From NCBI RefSeq assembly GCF_001421355.1, contig NZ_LMKC01000001.1:124001-188000 (forward strand): DNA of 64,000 bases, read 5' to 3'. The stretch's first letter is position 1; every line of letters starts with the position of its first letter. This stretch comes from Sphingomonas sp. Leaf9. GTDB taxonomy: Bacteria; Pseudomonadota; Alphaproteobacteria; Sphingomonadales; Sphingomonadaceae. Below are positions 55,725-64,000 of this stretch, one piece after another. The notes below the pieces were generated by a model. The model ran no database searches. It was not told the DNA's origin and was given only the letters and a program-made list of their open reading frames with translations. Both the position numbers and the translations under genes were made by a program.

Positions 55725-55884
55725 TGTCGGCGCAAAAGGCGCAGTGCCGACGCCCCTGCTCACTCAAGGATTTCGGACTTTCGACGCGCGCGCAGGGAGC
55801 ATAGAAGCTGCCAAGGCGTTCCGCCCCCGCAACGAAACCGTCCGGCGACACGCGCCGGCCTTACCGAAACCGAGGCTGTCCAGC

Positions 55885-56973
55885 ATGGCAATCGTCCGTC
55901 AGCGCGTCGAATCCGGCGGGTTCCTGATCTTTCTCGCGCTGGTCACCATCGCGCTTACCCTTGTCGTATCGAGCTTTATCGGCGCGCTGCTATGGGCAGG
56001 GCTGGCGGCGTTGCTGTTCCAGCCGCTGTTTCAGCGCCTGCTGCGCTGGCGGCCGGGCCAGCGCAACCTCGCCGCCGCGCTGACCATGCTCATCATCACC
56101 GTCGCGGTGGTCATCCCGGCGATGATTATCGTCAGCATGGTCATCGACCAGGCGGCCGGCGTCTATAGCCAGCTGCGCACCGGGCAGATCAATTTCGCGA
56201 CCTATTTCGAACAGGTCCATGGCGCCCTGCCCGCCAAGGTGCAGCGGGCGATCGACAGTGCGGGGTTCGGCAGTTTCGAACGTGCCCAGCTGAAGATTTC
56301 GCAGGCGGCGAGCGCCAGCGCGAGCGTGCTCGCCCGTAGTGCGCTGTCGATCGGGGCCAATGCTGCCGCGTTCCTGCTGGCGTTCGGCGTCGGGCTGTAC
56401 GTCACCTATTTCCTGTTGCGCGATGGCGAGCGGATCGGCCCGGCGATCGTCCGCGCGCTCCCGCTGGAGCCGACCGTTGCCCGGCGGCTGGCTGACAAGT
56501 TCGTCGCGGTCGTCCGCGCAACGATCAAGGGGTCGGGCGTCGTCGCACTGGTGCAGGGGGCGCTCGGCGCGATTACCTTCTGGATCGTCGGCCTGCCCGC
56601 AGCCTTGCTGTGGGGCGTGGTCATGGCGATCGTCGCGCTGCTGCCGGCGGTCGGCCCGGCGCTGATCTGGACCCCGGTCGCGATCTATCTGCTGGCGACC
56701 GGCGCGGTGTGGCAGGGCGTGGTCGTGATCCTGTCGGGCGTGCTGGTGATCGGCCTCGCCGACAATATCCTGCGCCCGGTGCTGGTCGGACGCGATACCG
56801 GCCTGCCCGACTGGCTGGTGCTGGTCACGACGCTGGGCGGCATCGACCTGCTGGGGCTGAGTGGGATCGTCGTCGGCCCGGTTGCGGGCGCGCTGTTCCT
56901 GACCGGATGGCAGGTACTGACCGAGCAGCGGCGACTGCGCGCTGCGCCGGCCGCGGACGAACAGGACCGTTAA
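55885..56973 (+). CDS. AI-2E family permease
   Basis: Membrane protein (362 aa) of the AI-2E/PerM family with about eight helices and a central soluble segment (IDQAAGVYSQLRTGQINFAT and following). The signature LVQGALGAITFWIVGLPAALLWGVVMAIVALLPAVGP is clear. Members transport various small molecules or ions, and the AI-2 name is historical. ATG at 55885 with GAGG upstream; the longer open frame to 55687 overlaps the MerC-like gene in another frame. It is convergent with the TonB receptor gene. Confidence 0.9.
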   Translation: MAIVRQRVESGGFLIFLALVTIALTLVVSSFIGALLWAGLAALLFQPLFQRLLRWRPGQRNLAAALTMLIITVAVVIPAMIIVSMVIDQAAGVYSQLRTGQINFATYFEQVHGALPAKVQRAIDSAGFGSFERAQLKISQAASASASVLARSALSIGANAAAFLLAFGVGLYVTYFLLRDGERIGPAIVRALPLEPTVARRLADKFVAVVRATIKGSGVVALVQGALGAITFWIVGLPAALLWGVVMAIVALLPAVGPALIWTPVAIYLLATGAVWQGVVVILSGVLVIGLADNILRPVLVGRDTGLPDWLVLVTTLGGIDLLGLSGIVVGPVAGALFLTGWQVLTEQRRLRAAPAADEQDR

Positions 56974-56992
56974 GGCACCTGGCTGGCAGGAT

Positions 56993-57023
56993 GGGCGGAC
57001 AGGAGCAATGCCCCTGCCCGCCC
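56993..57023. terminator. Bidirectional hairpin between convergent genes
   Basis: GGGCGG and CCGCCC, with inner AGG/CCT pairing, form a stem-loop in the 57-bp gap between the AI-2E permease and TonB receptor genes. Confidence 0.5.
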
Positions 57024-57030
57024 TGTCGCA

Positions 57031-59604
57031 TCAGAACTTCACACCGGCACGGGCGTACAGGTAGCGCCCGTTGAAGCCGAACGGCGAAAAGCTGCTGTAC
57101 GGGATGAAGTAGTTGTTGATCGCCGCAGCACCCAGGATCGGGTTGCGCGTCGGATAGACGTCGAACAGGTTGTTCGCACCGATCGCCAGCTCGAACTGTC
57201 CCGGCGTCGCGCGGACTTCGAGGTCGGTCAGCCACTTCGGTTCCAGCTCGACATCGGTCGCCACCGCGCCACCCGGCGACAGCGTGTTGCCGAACCGGTT
57301 GGTACGCGCGGTGATGCCGAAGATCCCCTGCGACCAGTCGAGACCGACATTGACCTTCGATCGCGGCTGCCCTTCGGTCAGGCGCAGCGATTCCTGCCGC
57401 CCGAACAGCGTGACGCCCGGAATCGCCGACAGCGTGGAGCGGTTGGTGATGTCGGTCTGGTTATAGTTATAGCCGGCGGTCAGCGTGACGCTGCCGATGC
57501 CGAGGTCGGGCACACGGTAGGTGCCGACCACTTCCACGCCCTGGGTCCGCGTGTCGATGCCGTTGATGAAGAACCGGGCCGAGGTGATGTCCTGAATCCC
57601 GGCCCCGCGCAGCACGGCGACGACCGCATTGCCCTGCAGGTTTTCGGACAGGATGATCCGGTCGTTGATCTTGATGTTGTAGTAATCGGCCGTCAGCGTC
57701 AGGCCGCGCAACGGCGTCAGCGTCAGGCCCCCGCCGATATTGACCGACTTTTCCGCCTGCAACTGGCGCGACCCCAGCGCGCGGGCGACCGGATCGCCGA
57801 CGCGGAAGGTGCCGATTTCGACCAGCGTGCCGCCGATATTCTGCGTCGCGAAGGACGAGAAGAACTGTTGCGCAAGGCTCGGCGCGCGGAAACCGGTCGA
57901 AATCGACCCGCGTGCCGCGATCCAGTCGGTCGGGGCAAAGCGTGCCGCGACCTTACCATTCACCGTGTCGCCAAAGTCGCTATAATGTTCGTAGCGGCCA
58001 GCGGCGACGACGTTGAATGCGTCGCTGACCTTTGCATCCAGTTCGGCATAGCCGGCAAAGCTGTCGCGCGACGTATCCACCCGGCTGTTGGGCGAGAAAC
58101 CGGGGAAGCCCTGCGACCCAGCGGCGGCGCCGTTGGTGAAGGCGAACGGTCCGGCGGCATAGCTCTGGAATTCGCCGGCGACGATCTTGTAGTTCTCGTT
58201 GCGATATTCGCCACCCAGCGCCAGCGAGAGCGACGACAGGAAGCCGACGGCGATCTCGCGCTGCAGGTCGAGATTGACGGTCTGCTGGCCGAACCGCGTG
58301 CCGCCGGCGTTGAACGCACGCTGCGACTGCGGCCCGAACGACGCGTTATAGCTGTTCTCGATCCGGAAATCGAAGCTGTTGGTGCCATAGACATAGGACA
58401 GGTCGTATTTGAACCCGGCCACCTCGCCCTTCACGCCCAGCGCGCCGGAGAAATCCTCCATCTGCGTGGTGATGAGCGGCAGGAAACCATCGGCATAGAA
58501 GGGCGTGCAGACCGTGCCGGTGAAGGTGCAGTTGCGCAGGTCCTGAATGTTGCTGTTGGTATCGCGACCCGACGCCCGGCGGTAGAAGGCCGCGCTTTCG
58601 CCGTCGCGGATGCCGTAGCTGCCGAAGATGTAGAGTTCCGACGTCGCGCCGATATCGACGCCGCCGTTCAGGAAGAAGTTGAAGTCGGTGGTCTTCGCAT
58701 CGCCATAGCGGTGGTTGACGCGGTTCGCGCCGAATTCGCGCGCATCGACCGTCCCGGTGGTCGACAGCGGATAGAAACGGCGCGGGTCATAGCCGGCGCG
58801 ATTGGTCGGTTCGCGATCGCGATATTCGCCGGTCAGGTTCAGATAGGCGGTTTCGCCCATTGGCAGGCCCATATTGGCGGCAAAGGTCACGGTGCGGCCG
58901 TCGCGGACCTCGCGGTCGCGGCCGGTTTCTTCCAGCACATAGGTGCCGTCGGCGCGGACCTGCGGCTGGCCGTTGGCCTGGCGGGCGATCCCGGAGACTT
59001 CGGCCACGCCCTCCATCGACGAAACGTACTTGCCATAGGTCATCGTCGCGCGACCGCCTTCGCGGCGCTTCAGCTGGACGTTGATGACGCCGGCAATCGC
59101 GTCCGAACCATATTGCGACGAAGCACCATCGCGCAGCACGTCGATCCGCTCGATCGCGAGGCTTGGGATGGTGTTGAGGTCGACCGCCGACGAACCGCGC
59201 CCGACCGAGCCGTTGGCGTTCAGCAGCGAAGTGGTGTGGCGACGCTTGCCGTTGACCAGCACCAACGTCTGGTCGGGCGACAGGCCGCGCAGCGTCGCCG
59301 GGCGCACCACATCGGTGCCGTCGGTGATCGAGGGCTGCGGAAAGTTGAACGACGGGACCAGCTGGTTCAGCAGCTTGTTGGTTTCGGTGTAGCCGGCGTT
59401 GACCAGCGCATCGCCGGTGATGACGTCGACCGGTACCGGGCTTTCAGCGACCGTGCGGCCCTGCGCACGCGTGCCGACGACCAGGATTTCCTCGCCCGCG
59501 GGCACCTGATCGGCCGGCGGCGGCGCATCGGCGACCTGTGCAAAGGCCGGCACGGCGGCCAGCGCGCTCGTCAGAAACAACGCGGTGAAAACGGGTTTAC
59601 GCAT
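57031..59604 (-). CDS. TonB-dependent outer-membrane receptor
   Basis: Outer-membrane transporter (857 aa) with a Sec signal (MRKPVFTALFLTSALAAVPA, cleavage after FAQ), a TonB box (EEILVVGTR), and a plug domain (PVPVDVITGDALVNAGYTET; RIDVLRDGASSQYGSDAIAG). A beta-barrel follows, ending in Phe (ARAGVKF). The substrate cannot be read from sequence; no carbohydrate or siderophore genes are linked. The MerC-like gene with a Zur-like site is 1.3 kb away, but the AI-2E gene lies between, so a metal link is speculative. Confidence 0.92.
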   Translation of the reverse strand: MRKPVFTALFLTSALAAVPAFAQVADAPPPADQVPAGEEILVVGTRAQGRTVAESPVPVDVITGDALVNAGYTETNKLLNQLVPSFNFPQPSITDGTDVVRPATLRGLSPDQTLVLVNGKRRHTTSLLNANGSVGRGSSAVDLNTIPSLAIERIDVLRDGASSQYGSDAIAGVINVQLKRREGGRATMTYGKYVSSMEGVAEVSGIARQANGQPQVRADGTYVLEETGRDREVRDGRTVTFAANMGLPMGETAYLNLTGEYRDREPTNRAGYDPRRFYPLSTTGTVDAREFGANRVNHRYGDAKTTDFNFFLNGGVDIGATSELYIFGSYGIRDGESAAFYRRASGRDTNSNIQDLRNCTFTGTVCTPFYADGFLPLITTQMEDFSGALGVKGEVAGFKYDLSYVYGTNSFDFRIENSYNASFGPQSQRAFNAGGTRFGQQTVNLDLQREIAVGFLSSLSLALGGEYRNENYKIVAGEFQSYAAGPFAFTNGAAAGSQGFPGFSPNSRVDTSRDSFAGYAELDAKVSDAFNVVAAGRYEHYSDFGDTVNGKVAARFAPTDWIAARGSISTGFRAPSLAQQFFSSFATQNIGGTLVEIGTFRVGDPVARALGSRQLQAEKSVNIGGGLTLTPLRGLTLTADYYNIKINDRIILSENLQGNAVVAVLRGAGIQDITSARFFINGIDTRTQGVEVVGTYRVPDLGIGSVTLTAGYNYNQTDITNRSTLSAIPGVTLFGRQESLRLTEGQPRSKVNVGLDWSQGIFGITARTNRFGNTLSPGGAVATDVELEPKWLTDLEVRATPGQFELAIGANNLFDVYPTRNPILGAAAINNYFIPYSSFSPFGFNGRYLYARAGVKF

Positions 59605-59860
59605 GAAAATCTCCCCCAGGTGCGGGCATTTGCCCATACCGTTGCGCGCCGACCCTCTCCTCCGCAATTTTCTGACGCAACCCTTCCGCGTTCGGCATCA
59701 CACGATTGTCACACTACCGTTGCGGCGCTGCAACATCGGTTTCGCGGTCGAATCGCGCCTTCGCCATTGACAGCGCGGATCACCTTGCCTAGTCACGATC
59801 CACTTGCCGTGTGGGGTATCTCCACGCGGACATATTGTATTTGGGAAAGAAGCAAGGGCC

Positions 59861-60187
59861 ATGTTCGCAATCGTGCGCACGGGCGGCAAGCAGTATCGCG
59901 TTGCCGCAGGAGACAAGATCGTCGTCGAAAAGCTCGACGGCGAAGCTGGCAGCAACGTGACGCTCGGTGACGTGCTCCTTGCTGGCGAAGGTTCGGAACT
60001 GAAGTCGGTCGCAGGGCTGACGGTTTCGGCGGAAATCATCGCGCAGGCGAAGGGCGAGAAGGTCATCGTCTTCAAGAAGCGCCGTCGGCACAACTACCGT
60101 CGCAAGAACGGCCATCGTCAGCAGCACACCATCCTGAAGATCACCGCGATCGGCGACAAGCGCGCCGACGACAGCGCCGCCGCATAA
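59861..60187 (+). CDS. rplU: 50S ribosomal protein L21
   Basis: L21 (108 aa): [36 protein letters not shown] and the basic [19 protein letters not shown] motif. ATG at 59861 follows AAGGGCC. First gene of the conserved rplU-rpmA pair, with obgE further downstream. The 256-bp gap upstream also holds the TonB receptor promoter. Confidence 0.97.
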   Translation: MFAIVRTGGKQYRVAAGDKIVVEKLDGEAGSNVTLGDVLLAGEGSELKSVAGLTVSAEIIAQAKGEKVIVFKKRRRHNYRRKNGHRQQHTILKITAIGDKRADDSAAA

Positions 60188-60217
60188 GCGCCCGAGCGAA
60201 TACGAGGAGTTTGAACC

Positions 60218-60487
60218 ATGGCACATAAAAAAGCAGGCGGTTCGTCGCGTAACGGTCGTGATTCGGCCGGCCGTCGCCTTGGCGTGAAGAAGTTCGGTGG
60301 CCAGGAAGTGGTCGCGGGCAACATCATCGTGCGTCAGCGCGGCACCAAGTTCTATCCGGGCGTGAACGTCGGGATGGGCAAGGACCACACCCTGTTCGCA
60401 CTGGTCGATGGCCGCGTGGCGTTCAAGGAAGGCAAGCTCGGCCGCAAGTTCGCGTATGTCGAGATGCTGGCCCAGGCCGCAGAATAA
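60218..60487 (+). CDS. rpmA: 50S ribosomal protein L27
   Basis: L27 (89 aa): [29 protein letters not shown], then [25 protein letters not shown]. The N-terminus is the type that needs no processing beyond Met removal. ATG with AGGAG upstream, 30 bp after rplU. Confidence 0.97.
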   Translation: MAHKKAGGSSRNGRDSAGRRLGVKKFGGQEVVAGNIIVRQRGTKFYPGVNVGMGKDHTLFALVDGRVAFKEGKLGRKFAYVEMLAQAAE

Positions 60488-60551
60488 CGGGCTACCACAC
60501 GGGTCGCCCACCAGGGTGACCCGGGTTCCGGCGACGGAACCAGCCAACAAG

Positions 60552-60582
60552 AGGGAGGCGGGTCACCCCGGCTCCCTTTTTT
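60552..60582 (+). terminator. Rho-independent terminator after rpmA
   Basis: GGGAG and CTCCC flank an inner CGGG/CCCG stem and are followed by TTTTTT. It lies about 65 bp after the rpmA stop; a second GGGTC/GACCC hairpin precedes it. Confidence 0.8.
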
Positions 60583-60643
60583 ATTGCTCTCTCCGGCACC
60601 TGCCCGCTTCCCTGCGGAGGCGCGGCGTATTGGAGAGACGCTG

Positions 60644-61186
60644 ATGTTCGCCCGTACCGAACGCCTGACCCTGCGTCCCGGCTGGCCCGAGGATGCTCCC
60701 GCCCTGCTGGCCGCGATCGGTCATGAGGCAGTCGTGCGCAACCTGTCGCGCGCGCCGTGGCCTTACACGCTGGCCGATGCGGAGGCGTTCATCGGCACAT
60801 GGGCGGGCGATCCCGGCCTGACCTTCCTGATCTTTGCCCATGATCGCGGACGATGCGAGCTGATCGGCGGGATCGGCATCGGCGCGCTGGAGGGCGTGCC
60901 GCATATGCTGGGCTATTGGCTCACGCCCGCGGCATGGGGGCGCGGCTATGCGACCGAGGCGGGGCGTGCGGTGCTGGACGGCGCGGCGACACTGGGGATC
61001 GGGCGGGTCGTCGCCGGCCATTATGTCGACAATCCGGCGTCGGGCGCCGTGCTGCGGCGGCTGGGCTTCGTCGCCACCGGCACCCGCAGCATGATCCGCT
61101 CGCTTGGCCGGGGCATGACCGTCGAGACGATCGACTACGCCATCGACCTGTCGGATCGTCACAACGCCCGGCAGCTCGCGGCCTGA
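60644..61186 (+). CDS. GNAT family N-acetyltransferase (RimJ/RimL-like)
   Basis: Acetyl-CoA-dependent acetyltransferase (180 aa). MFARTERLTLRPGWPEDAPAL is the RimJ/RimL-type opening; the acetyl-CoA loop is AWGRGYATEAGRAVLDGA, and NPASGAVLRRLGFVATG completes the fold. GGAGAGACG precedes the ATG at 60644. It sits between rpmA and obgE; the substrate is unknown. Confidence 0.9.
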   Translation: MFARTERLTLRPGWPEDAPALLAAIGHEAVVRNLSRAPWPYTLADAEAFIGTWAGDPGLTFLIFAHDRGRCELIGGIGIGALEGVPHMLGYWLTPAAWGRGYATEAGRAVLDGAATLGIGRVVAGHYVDNPASGAVLRRLGFVATGTRSMIRSLGRGMTVETIDYAIDLSDRHNARQLAA

Positions 61187-61193
61187 TCGCAAC

Positions 61194-61219
61194 GGAACGC
61201 GGTGCCCGCCCGGCTGGTT
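61194..61219 (+). promoter_or_regulatory. Candidate EcfG promoter upstream of the 30-aa ORF
   Basis: GGAAC, 17 nt, GGTT: one mismatch to GGAAC-N16/17-CGTT. It ends 41 nt before the ATG at 61261 and mirrors the GGTT variant at 6531-6555. Confidence 0.35.
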
Positions 61220-61260
61220 GATGCCGGGCGGCGCTGCTGCCGCATCCGGAGGACGCCCCG

Positions 61261-61353
61261 ATGATCGATCCCGAAACGCCCCAGGAAAAGGAAATGGAAG
61301 AAGTCCAGGAAGAGGCCGCCGAGGAACGCGAGGAAGAAGGCGGCTATCAGTGA
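61261..61353 (+). CDS. Small highly acidic protein (30 aa)
   Basis: MIDPETPQEKEMEEVQEEAA followed by EEREEEGGYQ: a 30-residue protein with 12 Glu, one Asp and only two basic residues, probably one soluble helix. GGAGG lies 7 nt before the ATG, an excellent ribosome site, and the biased composition argues against a chance ORF. A candidate EcfG promoter lies upstream. Function unknown; no family recognised. Confidence 0.6.
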   Translation: MIDPETPQEKEMEEVQEEAAEEREEEGGYQ

Positions 61354-61390
61354 TGTCGGCGGCCGGGGCGCGCACCGCGTGTCGCCCCGG

Positions 61391-61588
61391 TCACCCTTCC
61401 AGAAGGTCTAGATAGCCGACGACATCGCTGCTGGTCTGTAGATACAACCCGGCCTGCATTTCCTCCGGTTCGCGCGCGGCGGCAGCCATCGCTTCGGCAA
61501 GTGTGCCGTACAGGATCGTGGTTGCCACCCCGCCCTCGTCATCGAGGTGATAGAGCCGCACCGCCGCTTCTTCCGATACCGTTCGCAT
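61391..61588 (-). CDS. Small conserved-looking protein, unknown function
   Basis: A 65-residue acidic soluble protein: MRTVSEEAAVRLYHLDDEGG, then VATTILYGTLAEAMAAAAREPEEMQAGLYLQTSSDVVGYLDLLEG. The predicted strand-helix-strand pattern looks like a real small fold. GGAG lies 6 nt before the ATG. It is convergent with the 30-aa ORF and 40 bp downstream of the PF10118-type gene on the same strand. Confidence 0.6.
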   Translation of the reverse strand: MRTVSEEAAVRLYHLDDEGGVATTILYGTLAEAMAAAAREPEEMQAGLYLQTSSDVVGYLDLLEG

Positions 61589-61628
61589 CCGCCGCTCCTG
61601 CCCCGCACCGTCGCGCAGGGCAAGCGGT

Positions 61629-62504
61629 TCAGGCGCTGGCGAGCCGGGCCGCCGCGAACTCGCTGTCGACCAGCCCGATCAGCGCGCGGTCGTCATGGTT
61701 CCATGGATGGAAGCCGGGCAGGAAGAAGGCGAACCACAGCCCCATGACCTTGCGCGCCATCCCCGGCCGGCCGAACGCATAGGCGAACAACCGCCATTTG
61801 AGGCGCGCACCGATCAGCCCGTCCTGTGCCAGCAGGTCGAGCATGCCGGCCGTCCGGCCGCGAAAGAATTTCGCGGTAACGATCAGCATGACGGCCGACT
61901 TGACCCGCCAGCGCTTGAACCGGCTCCAGTCACGCGTCGCATGCAGCCAGGTGTCGTAGGCAACGCCCTTATGCTCGATCTCCTCGATCGCATGCCACCG
62001 CCACAGATCGGCGGCGGCCTGGTCGCCGCCCGCCAGATGGCGCGGATTGGCGACCAGTTGATGGGCGAGGATCGCGGTGAAATGCTCGAGGCACATCGTC
62101 GCCGCCAGATTGGCGATCGGCGGCTTGCCGCGCGTGATCGCCAGCTCGCGATCGACCCGCGCCTCCAGCCGGGACGTGTCATAGCCCTGATCGGAAACAT
62201 GGCGGTTGAACGCGACATGCTCGCGCGTGTGGATCACCTCCTGCTTGACGAAGGCGCGGATTTCGGCGGCAAGGTGCGGCGGCACATCGTCGCGAAACTG
62301 GCGCACGCTGTCGATGAAGAAGCCCTCCCCCTTCGGAAAGGTGACCGACAGCGCGTTGTAGAAGGCGGTAGCGACCGGATCGTCGTTCAGCCAATAGCGC
62401 CGATAGCCACCGTCGCGCCCGAAGCGCACGTCGCGCGGCGTGATGGTCAGGTCGGCGGGAGTCTTTGCTTTCGACACGGTTCTGCTCCACATCATCGCAT
62501 GCAC
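61629..62504 (-). CDS. Predicted metal-dependent hydrolase (PF10118 family)
   Basis: A 291-residue protein of the helical, ferritin-like PF10118 family. Metal-ligand candidates: KQEVIHTREHVAFNRHV (E-x2-H), AATMCLEHFTAILAH, and WRWHAIEEIEHKGVAYDTW (E-x2-H). Two hydrophobic segments near the C-terminus (VKSAVMLIVTAKFF; MGLWFAFFLPGF) suggest membrane association. The start could be 62504, 62495 or 62492. It is divergent from a TetR gene only about 20 bp away, which probably represses it. Confidence 0.82.
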   Translation of the reverse strand: MHAMMWSRTVSKAKTPADLTITPRDVRFGRDGGYRRYWLNDDPVATAFYNALSVTFPKGEGFFIDSVRQFRDDVPPHLAAEIRAFVKQEVIHTREHVAFNRHVSDQGYDTSRLEARVDRELAITRGKPPIANLAATMCLEHFTAILAHQLVANPRHLAGGDQAAADLWRWHAIEEIEHKGVAYDTWLHATRDWSRFKRWRVKSAVMLIVTAKFFRGRTAGMLDLLAQDGLIGARLKWRLFAYAFGRPGMARKVMGLWFAFFLPGFHPWNHDDRALIGLVDSEFAAARLASA

Positions 62505-62524
62505 GTTGCGAATTACTTACACAA

Positions 62525-63106
62525 ATGTCAATAGCGCGCCGCCGCCTCTCCCCCGAAGCGTCGCGCGATGCCGCGCTGGACGCGGCGCGCGACCTGTTGA
62601 TCGAGGCGGGGCCGCAGGCGGTCACGCTGAAGGCGGTGGCGACGCGGATAGGGCGGACCCATGCCAATCTGCTCCACCATTTCGGGTCGGCGTCGGGGCT
62701 GCAAAAGGCACTGGCGGAACGGATGGCGACGTCGATCACCGCGACGATCGGCGCGGCGGTGCTGCGCGCCCGCGATGGCGACCACGACCCGCGCGAGATC
62801 GTCGACCTGACGTTCGATGCGTTCGATCGCGAGGGCGCGGGGGCGCTCGCCAGCTGGATGATCCTGTCGGGCAATGACGATGCGCTCGACCCGATCCTCG
62901 ATGCGATCCATGCGCTGGTCGACCGGCTGGGCCATGAAAATACGCTCAGCGGGATGCCGCTGGCCGATGAGACGCTGCAGCTGGTGCTGATGGCGCTGGG
63001 CGACGCGTTGCTGGGCGGGCCGATGGCGAAGGCGCTGCGCCTGCCGCGCGAACGGGCGCGCGAGCTGGCGGTGCGCAGCCTGGTCGCGGTGCGCGGGCAG
63101 GCGTGA
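62525..63106 (+). CDS. TetR/AcrR family regulator
   Basis: Single-domain TetR protein (193 aa) with HTH VTLKAVATRIGRTHANLLHHFGSASGL (about residues 35-60). The C-terminal ligand domain has no recognisable signature. ATG at 62525 leaves a 20-bp divergent gap to the PF10118-type gene, so one operator would cover both starts. The stop overlaps the start of the next gene as GTGA. Confidence 0.9.
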   Translation: MSIARRRLSPEASRDAALDAARDLLIEAGPQAVTLKAVATRIGRTHANLLHHFGSASGLQKALAERMATSITATIGAAVLRARDGDHDPREIVDLTFDAFDREGAGALASWMILSGNDDALDPILDAIHALVDRLGHENTLSGMPLADETLQLVLMALGDALLGGPMAKALRLPRERARELAVRSLVAVRGQA

Positions 63107-63591
63107 GCGTGCTGGTGCGTGCCGCGACGCCGGCCGATGCGGCGGCGATCACCGACATCCTGCTGCCGATCATCCGTGCCGGCGAAACCTATGCGCTCGA
63201 CCGCACCATGACCGCGGAACAGGCGCTCGGCTTCTGGTTCGCACCCGGACATGCGGTGTTCGTCGCGGAGATCGCGGACCAGGTGCTCGGCACCTATTTC
63301 TGTCGCGCGAACAAGTCCGGCGGGGGCAAGCATGTCGCCGATTGCGGCTATGCGACGCACGGCACGGCGACCGGGCGCGGCATTGCCCGTGCGATGGCGC
63401 TGCATTCGTTCGACCATGCCCGTGCCGCCGGCTTTCGCGCGATGCAGTATAATTTCGTGATCGCCACCAATGTCCGCGCGGTCGGCCTGTGGCTCTCGCT
63501 CGGCTTCGAACAGGTCGGGCGGCTACCGGGTGCGTTTGATCATCCTACGCTGGGCGAGGTCGACGCACTGGTGCTCTACCGGCGGCTGTAG
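63103..63591 (+). CDS. GNAT family N-acetyltransferase
   Basis: Acetyltransferase (162 aa): VRAATPADAAAITDILLPI, the acetyl-CoA loop around THGTATGRGIARAMALHSFD, and NFVIATNVRAVGLWLSLGFEQVG with the usual Asn and GF ending. The start is GTG at 63103, coupled to the TetR stop (GTGA). It is the PhnO/YhhY-like general type; substrate unknown. Confidence 0.88.
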   Translation: MSVLVRAATPADAAAITDILLPIIRAGETYALDRTMTAEQALGFWFAPGHAVFVAEIADQVLGTYFCRANKSGGGKHVADCGYATHGTATGRGIARAMALHSFDHARAAGFRAMQYNFVIATNVRAVGLWLSLGFEQVGRLPGAFDHPTLGEVDALVLYRRL

Positions 63592-63636
63592 CATAATCTC
63601 CTTCCCCCTTGGGGCGACTCAGACTAAGCGCACGCC

Positions 63637-64000
63637 ATGCATTTTCTCGATCAAGCCAAGATCTTCGTCCGTTCGGGCGGGGGCGGCCCCGGTGCCGTCA
63701 GTTTCCGCCGTGAAAAGTTCATGGAATATGGCGGGCCCGACGGCGGCAACGGCGGCAAGGGCGGCGATATCATCTTCGAAGCCGTGCCCGGCCTGAACAC
63801 GCTCATCGATTTCCGCTACACCCAGCATTTCCGTGCGCCGCGCGGGTCGGGCGGTTCCGGCGCGAACCGCACGGGCGGCGGCGGACGCGACCTCATCATC
63901 CGCGTGCCGGTGGGAACGCAGGTACTGTCGGAGGACAAGGAGACCGTCCTCGCCGATTTCACCCATGCCGGGCAGCGCGAGGTGTTCCTGCGCGGCGGCG
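63637..64000 (+). CDS. obgE: GTPase ObgE/CgtA, N-terminal part (runs off window)
   Basis: Essential ribosome-assembly and stress GTPase. The visible 121 residues are the glycine-rich Obg domain: [54 protein letters not shown] and [19 protein letters not shown]. The GTPase domain lies beyond the edge. ATG at 63637. It completes the conserved rplU-rpmA-obgE neighbourhood, interrupted here by about 3 kb of accessory genes. Confidence 0.96.
   Translation, partial: MHFLDQAKIFVRSGGGGPGAVSFRREKFMEYGGPDGGNGGKGGDIIFEAVPGLNTLIDFRYTQHFRAPRGSGGSGANRTGGGGRDLIIRVPVGTQVLSEDKETVLADFTHAGQREVFLRGG

Noticed and set aside
57868..59970. 700-aa plus-strand ORF opposite the TonB receptor
   Set aside because: Antisense shadow; the minus strand has signal peptide, plug and barrel features.
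1..64000. Prophage, insertion sequence, toxin-antitoxin, restriction or CRISPR systems
   Set aside because: No transposase, integrase, phage structural, nuclease or repeat-spacer pattern was found in any frame.

Overview
The window is G+C-rich, densely coded chromosomal DNA that reads as a sphingomonad (Alphaproteobacteria, most likely Sphingomonas or a close relative). The pointers are a ChpT phosphotransferase of the CtrA pathway, an alphaproteobacterial RpoH, one LolF-type lipoprotein permease, a complete Entner-Doudoroff gene set, an RcnB-like periplasmic protein, EcfG-type stress promoters, and repeated inverted palindromes after many genes. I see no rRNA, insertion sequence, prophage or CRISPR array. 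Genus assignment is inference from gene content.

Layout. 1-3.1 kb (minus): JAMM protease - chpT - cheA (cheA runs off the left edge), with a CtrA-box-like site in front of cheA. 3.1-6 kb (plus): rluD, rpoH, mtgA. 6.2-11 kb (minus): small membrane protein, ybaB, dnaX, an unknown lipoprotein, an ABC-F ATPase. 11.4-27.1 kb: acyl-CoA catabolism. It has two acyl-CoA ligases, a bifunctional hydratase/dehydrogenase followed by a two-subunit acyl-CoA dehydrogenase and a thioesterase, and an operon of ACAD11-like dehydrogenase, ACAD11-like kinase and SDR, followed by a catalase-family gene. A tandem-domain TetR regulator is divergent from that operon; nhaA lies beside it. 27.1-30.7 kb: dnaE. 30.8-35 kb: an HdeD-family gene with an EcfG promoter, glutathione peroxidase, lolD-lolF, and hsp20 with an RpoH promoter and a foldable leader. 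35-39.6 kb: pyrG and secG (minus), then marR, a degenerate NlpC/P60 protein and argC (plus).

39.7-45.5 kb (plus): zwf-pgl-edd-glk-eda, the full Entner-Doudoroff route from glucose to pyruvate and glyceraldehyde-3-phosphate. 45.7-50.6 kb (minus): fabD-fabG-unknown-acpP-fabF-mltG, fatty acid synthesis plus a peptidoglycan lyase. 50.7-52.9 kb (plus): RcnB-like protein, rpsF-rpsR-rplI, a tiny lipopeptide ORF on the minus strand, and tRNA-Glu(CTC). 53-59.6 kb: an M3 peptidase, a MerC-like membrane protein behind a Fur/Zur-like palindrome, an AI-2E family permease and a TonB-dependent receptor. 59.9-64 kb: rplU-rpmA, a GNAT enzyme, two small ORFs, a PF10118-type protein divergent from a TetR gene, a second GNAT, and the 5' part of obgE at the right edge.

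Most of this is core genome. The parts worth attention are the acyl-CoA region with its split ACAD10/11-like kinase-dehydrogenase pair, the NlpC/P60 protein that lost its catalytic cysteine, the linkage of JAMM, ChpT and CheA, the stress-sigma promoters, and at least three families of paired inverted repeats.
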